Source: Gonapodya prolifera JEL478 (Eukaryota > Monoblepharomycota > Monoblepharidomycetes > Monoblepharidales > Gonapodyaceae). Taken from it: a stretch of 20,890 nucleotides of DNA. Both the position numbers and the translations under genes were made by a program. Location: contig KQ965754.1 of assembly GCA_001574975.1 (NCBI GenBank), forward strand, positions 57,916-78,805, read 5' to 3'. This document shows positions 19,501 through 20,890 of this stretch, in pieces (position 1 is the first letter of the stretch; every line of letters begins with the position of its first letter). The notes under the pieces are model-generated. The model saw nothing but the letters and a program-made list of their open reading frames with translations. It was not told the DNA's origin and ran no database searches.

Positions 19501-19867
19501 GCAGTGGCCCCGAAAAGATGCACAGCGGGCAAACTCTCACCGTCTTTCGCCAGTTCCGCCACCAGATGTGATGTTTTGTCGCCCAATCGAACAGTGTGCT
19601 GGTCGACATTGACATCACTGTCTTCTAGAGCGGAAACCACAAACTGCATCAGCCGTGCTAGGACATCAAGGACACCGTCTTCGATGAACTCGTCCCCTGC
19701 GACTGCGGCCGAGTGAGCCAGTGCTTGCAGTGCCATGCAGAGTTGATCGACTGTGCGAGAGGGGATGGGGCCGGACGGGGGGAGGGAGGCGGCGAGGGCT
19801 GGGAGAGAGAGATGGCAGCGTGATTCGCGTGAGGGATTGGGTGAGTCTCACCTGTGATTTCGTCCAT
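16586..19867 (-). CDS. SmgGDS (RAP1GDS1)-like armadillo-repeat protein
   Basis: Exons, from the start, are 19852-19867, 19541-19750, 19309-19473, 19099-19233, 18846-19010, 18578-18754, 18314-18505, 18153-18226, 18012-18090, 17765-17941, 17554-17691, 17313-17480, 16828-17238 and 16586-16752. All introns are GT-AG, 62-101 nt, phases agree, and the total is 2274 nt, exactly 757 residues plus TGA. Armadillo helices show typical core motifs: LRAVGNVCVDN continuing DDNRSAVLDSGG, QIAGLSLGNVARS, GVKQSAFAITKNMARN, RMEGARAVANVVKN, and LQNEGIIALTLLCEA near the C-terminus. The repeated aLGNl.r/cvdN pattern and the late QNEgiiALtLl match SmgGDS, a chaperone and exchange factor for prenylated Rho/Rap GTPases. 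It is about 150 residues longer than the animal protein. Vac8-like armadillo proteins are the main alternative, less likely from these motifs. The weakest junction is the last acceptor (16753). The start at 19867 is the nearest ATG in frame; one 123 nt further upstream (19990) would run into the divergent gene. Confidence 0.8.
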
Positions 19868-19941
19868 GGAGGCGATGGAAATGGCAAACAGAATGAATTC
19901 TGTGGTCAAGTGAACATGTAATCTTTCGACATAATTGCTGC
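19868..19941. promoter_or_regulatory. Shared divergent promoter region, 74 bp
   Basis: The predicted starts of the SmgGDS-like gene (minus) and the OXNAD1-like gene (plus) face away from each other with only 74 bases between them. Any 5' UTRs must overlap or be very short. No TATA box is evident. The call rests on geometry alone. Confidence 0.45.
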
Positions 19942-20890
19942 ATGCAAACGCGTTTCGCGTGCGCCGCAGCGTGGCGTCGGATTCATACAAGGACGTTTGC
20001 GTCGTCTGTGTGCAGACTGGACCCTCGAGCGATGCCCAGCGAGTCGAGTGGTGCGAAGGGAGGGCACGATACGATCACGAAAGCGGTTTGGAGAAGTAAG
20101 GTGAGACACAGAGACGTCCCGAANNNNATGCGCTTGATTGAGGCGTCGCTCATACCTCTGCCAGCTCAAAGTCCCCGTCGAGCTCGTATCAGTCACGGAG
20201 CATTTGGATCGATCAGTCAAATCGTTTTCGCTCCGCGTATCCGAACCCACCACCGTCTCCCTCCGCGCCAGCGCCTCCGACACTTCGTTCTCGTTTCTTC
20301 CCGGGCAGTGGATCGACCTGCACGTTCCCTCCACCTCGGACGTGGGAGGGTTCTCAATCACGTCGGCACCACATCGCCTAGTAGAGGAGCGAACCTTCTC
20401 TCTGGCTGTGAAGTGGACGGGCCGGAATCCTGTCGTGCGATGGCTGCATGAATCCGCCCGACCGGGTGTGGAGGGGCTGGAAGTCCGATTGGGGGCGAGT
20501 TTTGGTTGGACGTGAGTGACTTGGAAGCGGCGCAAACGAAGAGTGGCACTGGTTTAGCGGAGAAAACGGAATCGGACGTCGTGTTTATCGCTGGCGGCAT
20601 GGGAATCACGCCGTTAATGAGCATGGTAGAGACCCTTTCGAAATTCAACCTCAATCGCGCCGAAGGAGTGCCCCCAGTCCGTACCACTCTCTTGTACACG
20701 GCCAAAGCCACGTCGCCTCTTTTTGAGGATCGGCTATCTGAGCTTGCACGGGACGAACGGTCGGGTTTGAGCGTGCGCTTGTGCGCGACCGGTGGGGAAG
20801 CGGGAAGACGAATGCAGGTGGAAGATCTGGAGCCGTACTTTGCGCAGCGTGCAGCTGCAGGTCCCAAAGTGTATTTGTGTGGGCCGCCGG
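19942..20890 (+). CDS. OXNAD1-like mitochondrial FAD/NAD(P) oxidoreductase, 3' partial, one frameshift
   Basis: Exon 1 (19942-20100, 53 codons) encodes an Arg-rich N-terminus without acidic residues (MQTRFACAAAWRRIHTRTFA), a good mitochondrial presequence. It ends in GTGAGA at 20101. Exon 2 starts at 20165 after CTGCCAG, in phase. It carries the FAD-binding barrel of the ferredoxin-reductase fold: PGQWIDLHVP, then GGFSITSAPHR (the R..S-type FAD pocket) and LAVKWTGRNPVVRWLH. After about 20503 the frame shifts by one base and continues with WLDVSDLE, then the NAD-binding domain: VVFIAGGMGITPLMSM (Gly-rich loop) and YLCGPP at the window end. The order and spacing match OXNAD1, a poorly characterised mitochondrial reductase. 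The frame change lies at TTTTGG, where one missing base would explain it, so a base-call error is likely. The intron contains the NNNN gap. Confidence 0.75.
20124..20127. other. Assembly gap (NNNN) inside an intron
   Basis: These four unknown bases lie within the first intron of the OXNAD1-like gene, so they do not affect the predicted protein. The real gap length is unknown. Confidence 0.9.

Noticed and set aside
19906-20535. 209-codon minus-strand frame opposite the reductase gene
   Set aside because: It spans the NNNN gap and lies opposite a clear FAD/NAD-binding protein, so it is a shadow frame.

Overview
The window looks like a contig from a compact eukaryotic genome, most likely an early-diverging (chytrid-like) fungus. 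Genes are interrupted by many short GT-AG introns, mostly 50-100 nt with GTGAGT-type donors. The gene content (SmgGDS armadillo protein, CSC1/TMEM63 channel, OXNAD1-type oxidoreductase, F-box and RING proteins, ankyrin repeats, hAT transposon) fits an opisthokont. The lineage is an inference: no rRNA or other marker gene is present. A single N at 111 and a run of four N at 20124-20127 mark it as draft sequence.

Layout. 1-1152 is the disordered C-terminal tail of a plus-strand gene that enters from the left; a 95-bp exact duplication flanks the single N and is probably an unclosed assembly gap. 1564-2109 (minus) is an ankyrin-repeat gene whose last repeat is cut by an in-frame TAA. From about 2.3 to 9.7 kb lies an island almost free of CpG, unlike the CpG-rich genes on both sides. 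It holds a decayed gene whose intron received a hAT transposon, the hAT element itself (2753-5618, with terminal inverted repeats, a perfect 8-bp target duplication and a broken transposase gene), three copies of a repeat of up to about 240 bp, another broken reading frame (6340-6895), and an apparently intact five-exon gene of unknown function (8082-9798).

From 9.8 kb on, the CpG-rich gene-dense state returns: an untranslated stretch with a cluster of TCAGATT-like motifs, an F-box gene (10421-11781, plus), a small RING-finger reading frame (12385-12693, minus), and a CSC1/TMEM63-like cation channel gene (12808-16435, plus) whose conserved blocks fall in different frames. Then comes a complete fourteen-exon SmgGDS-like gene (16586-19867, minus), whose exon model sums exactly to 758 codons including the stop. 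It shares a 74-bp divergent promoter region with a mitochondrial OXNAD1-like oxidoreductase (19942 to the window end, plus) that carries one frameshift.

The genes are ordinary eukaryotic neighbours with no operon logic. The main novelty is the CpG-depleted island, with one intact unknown gene among decayed mobile and repeated sequence. I did not recognise a new defence or enzymatic system.
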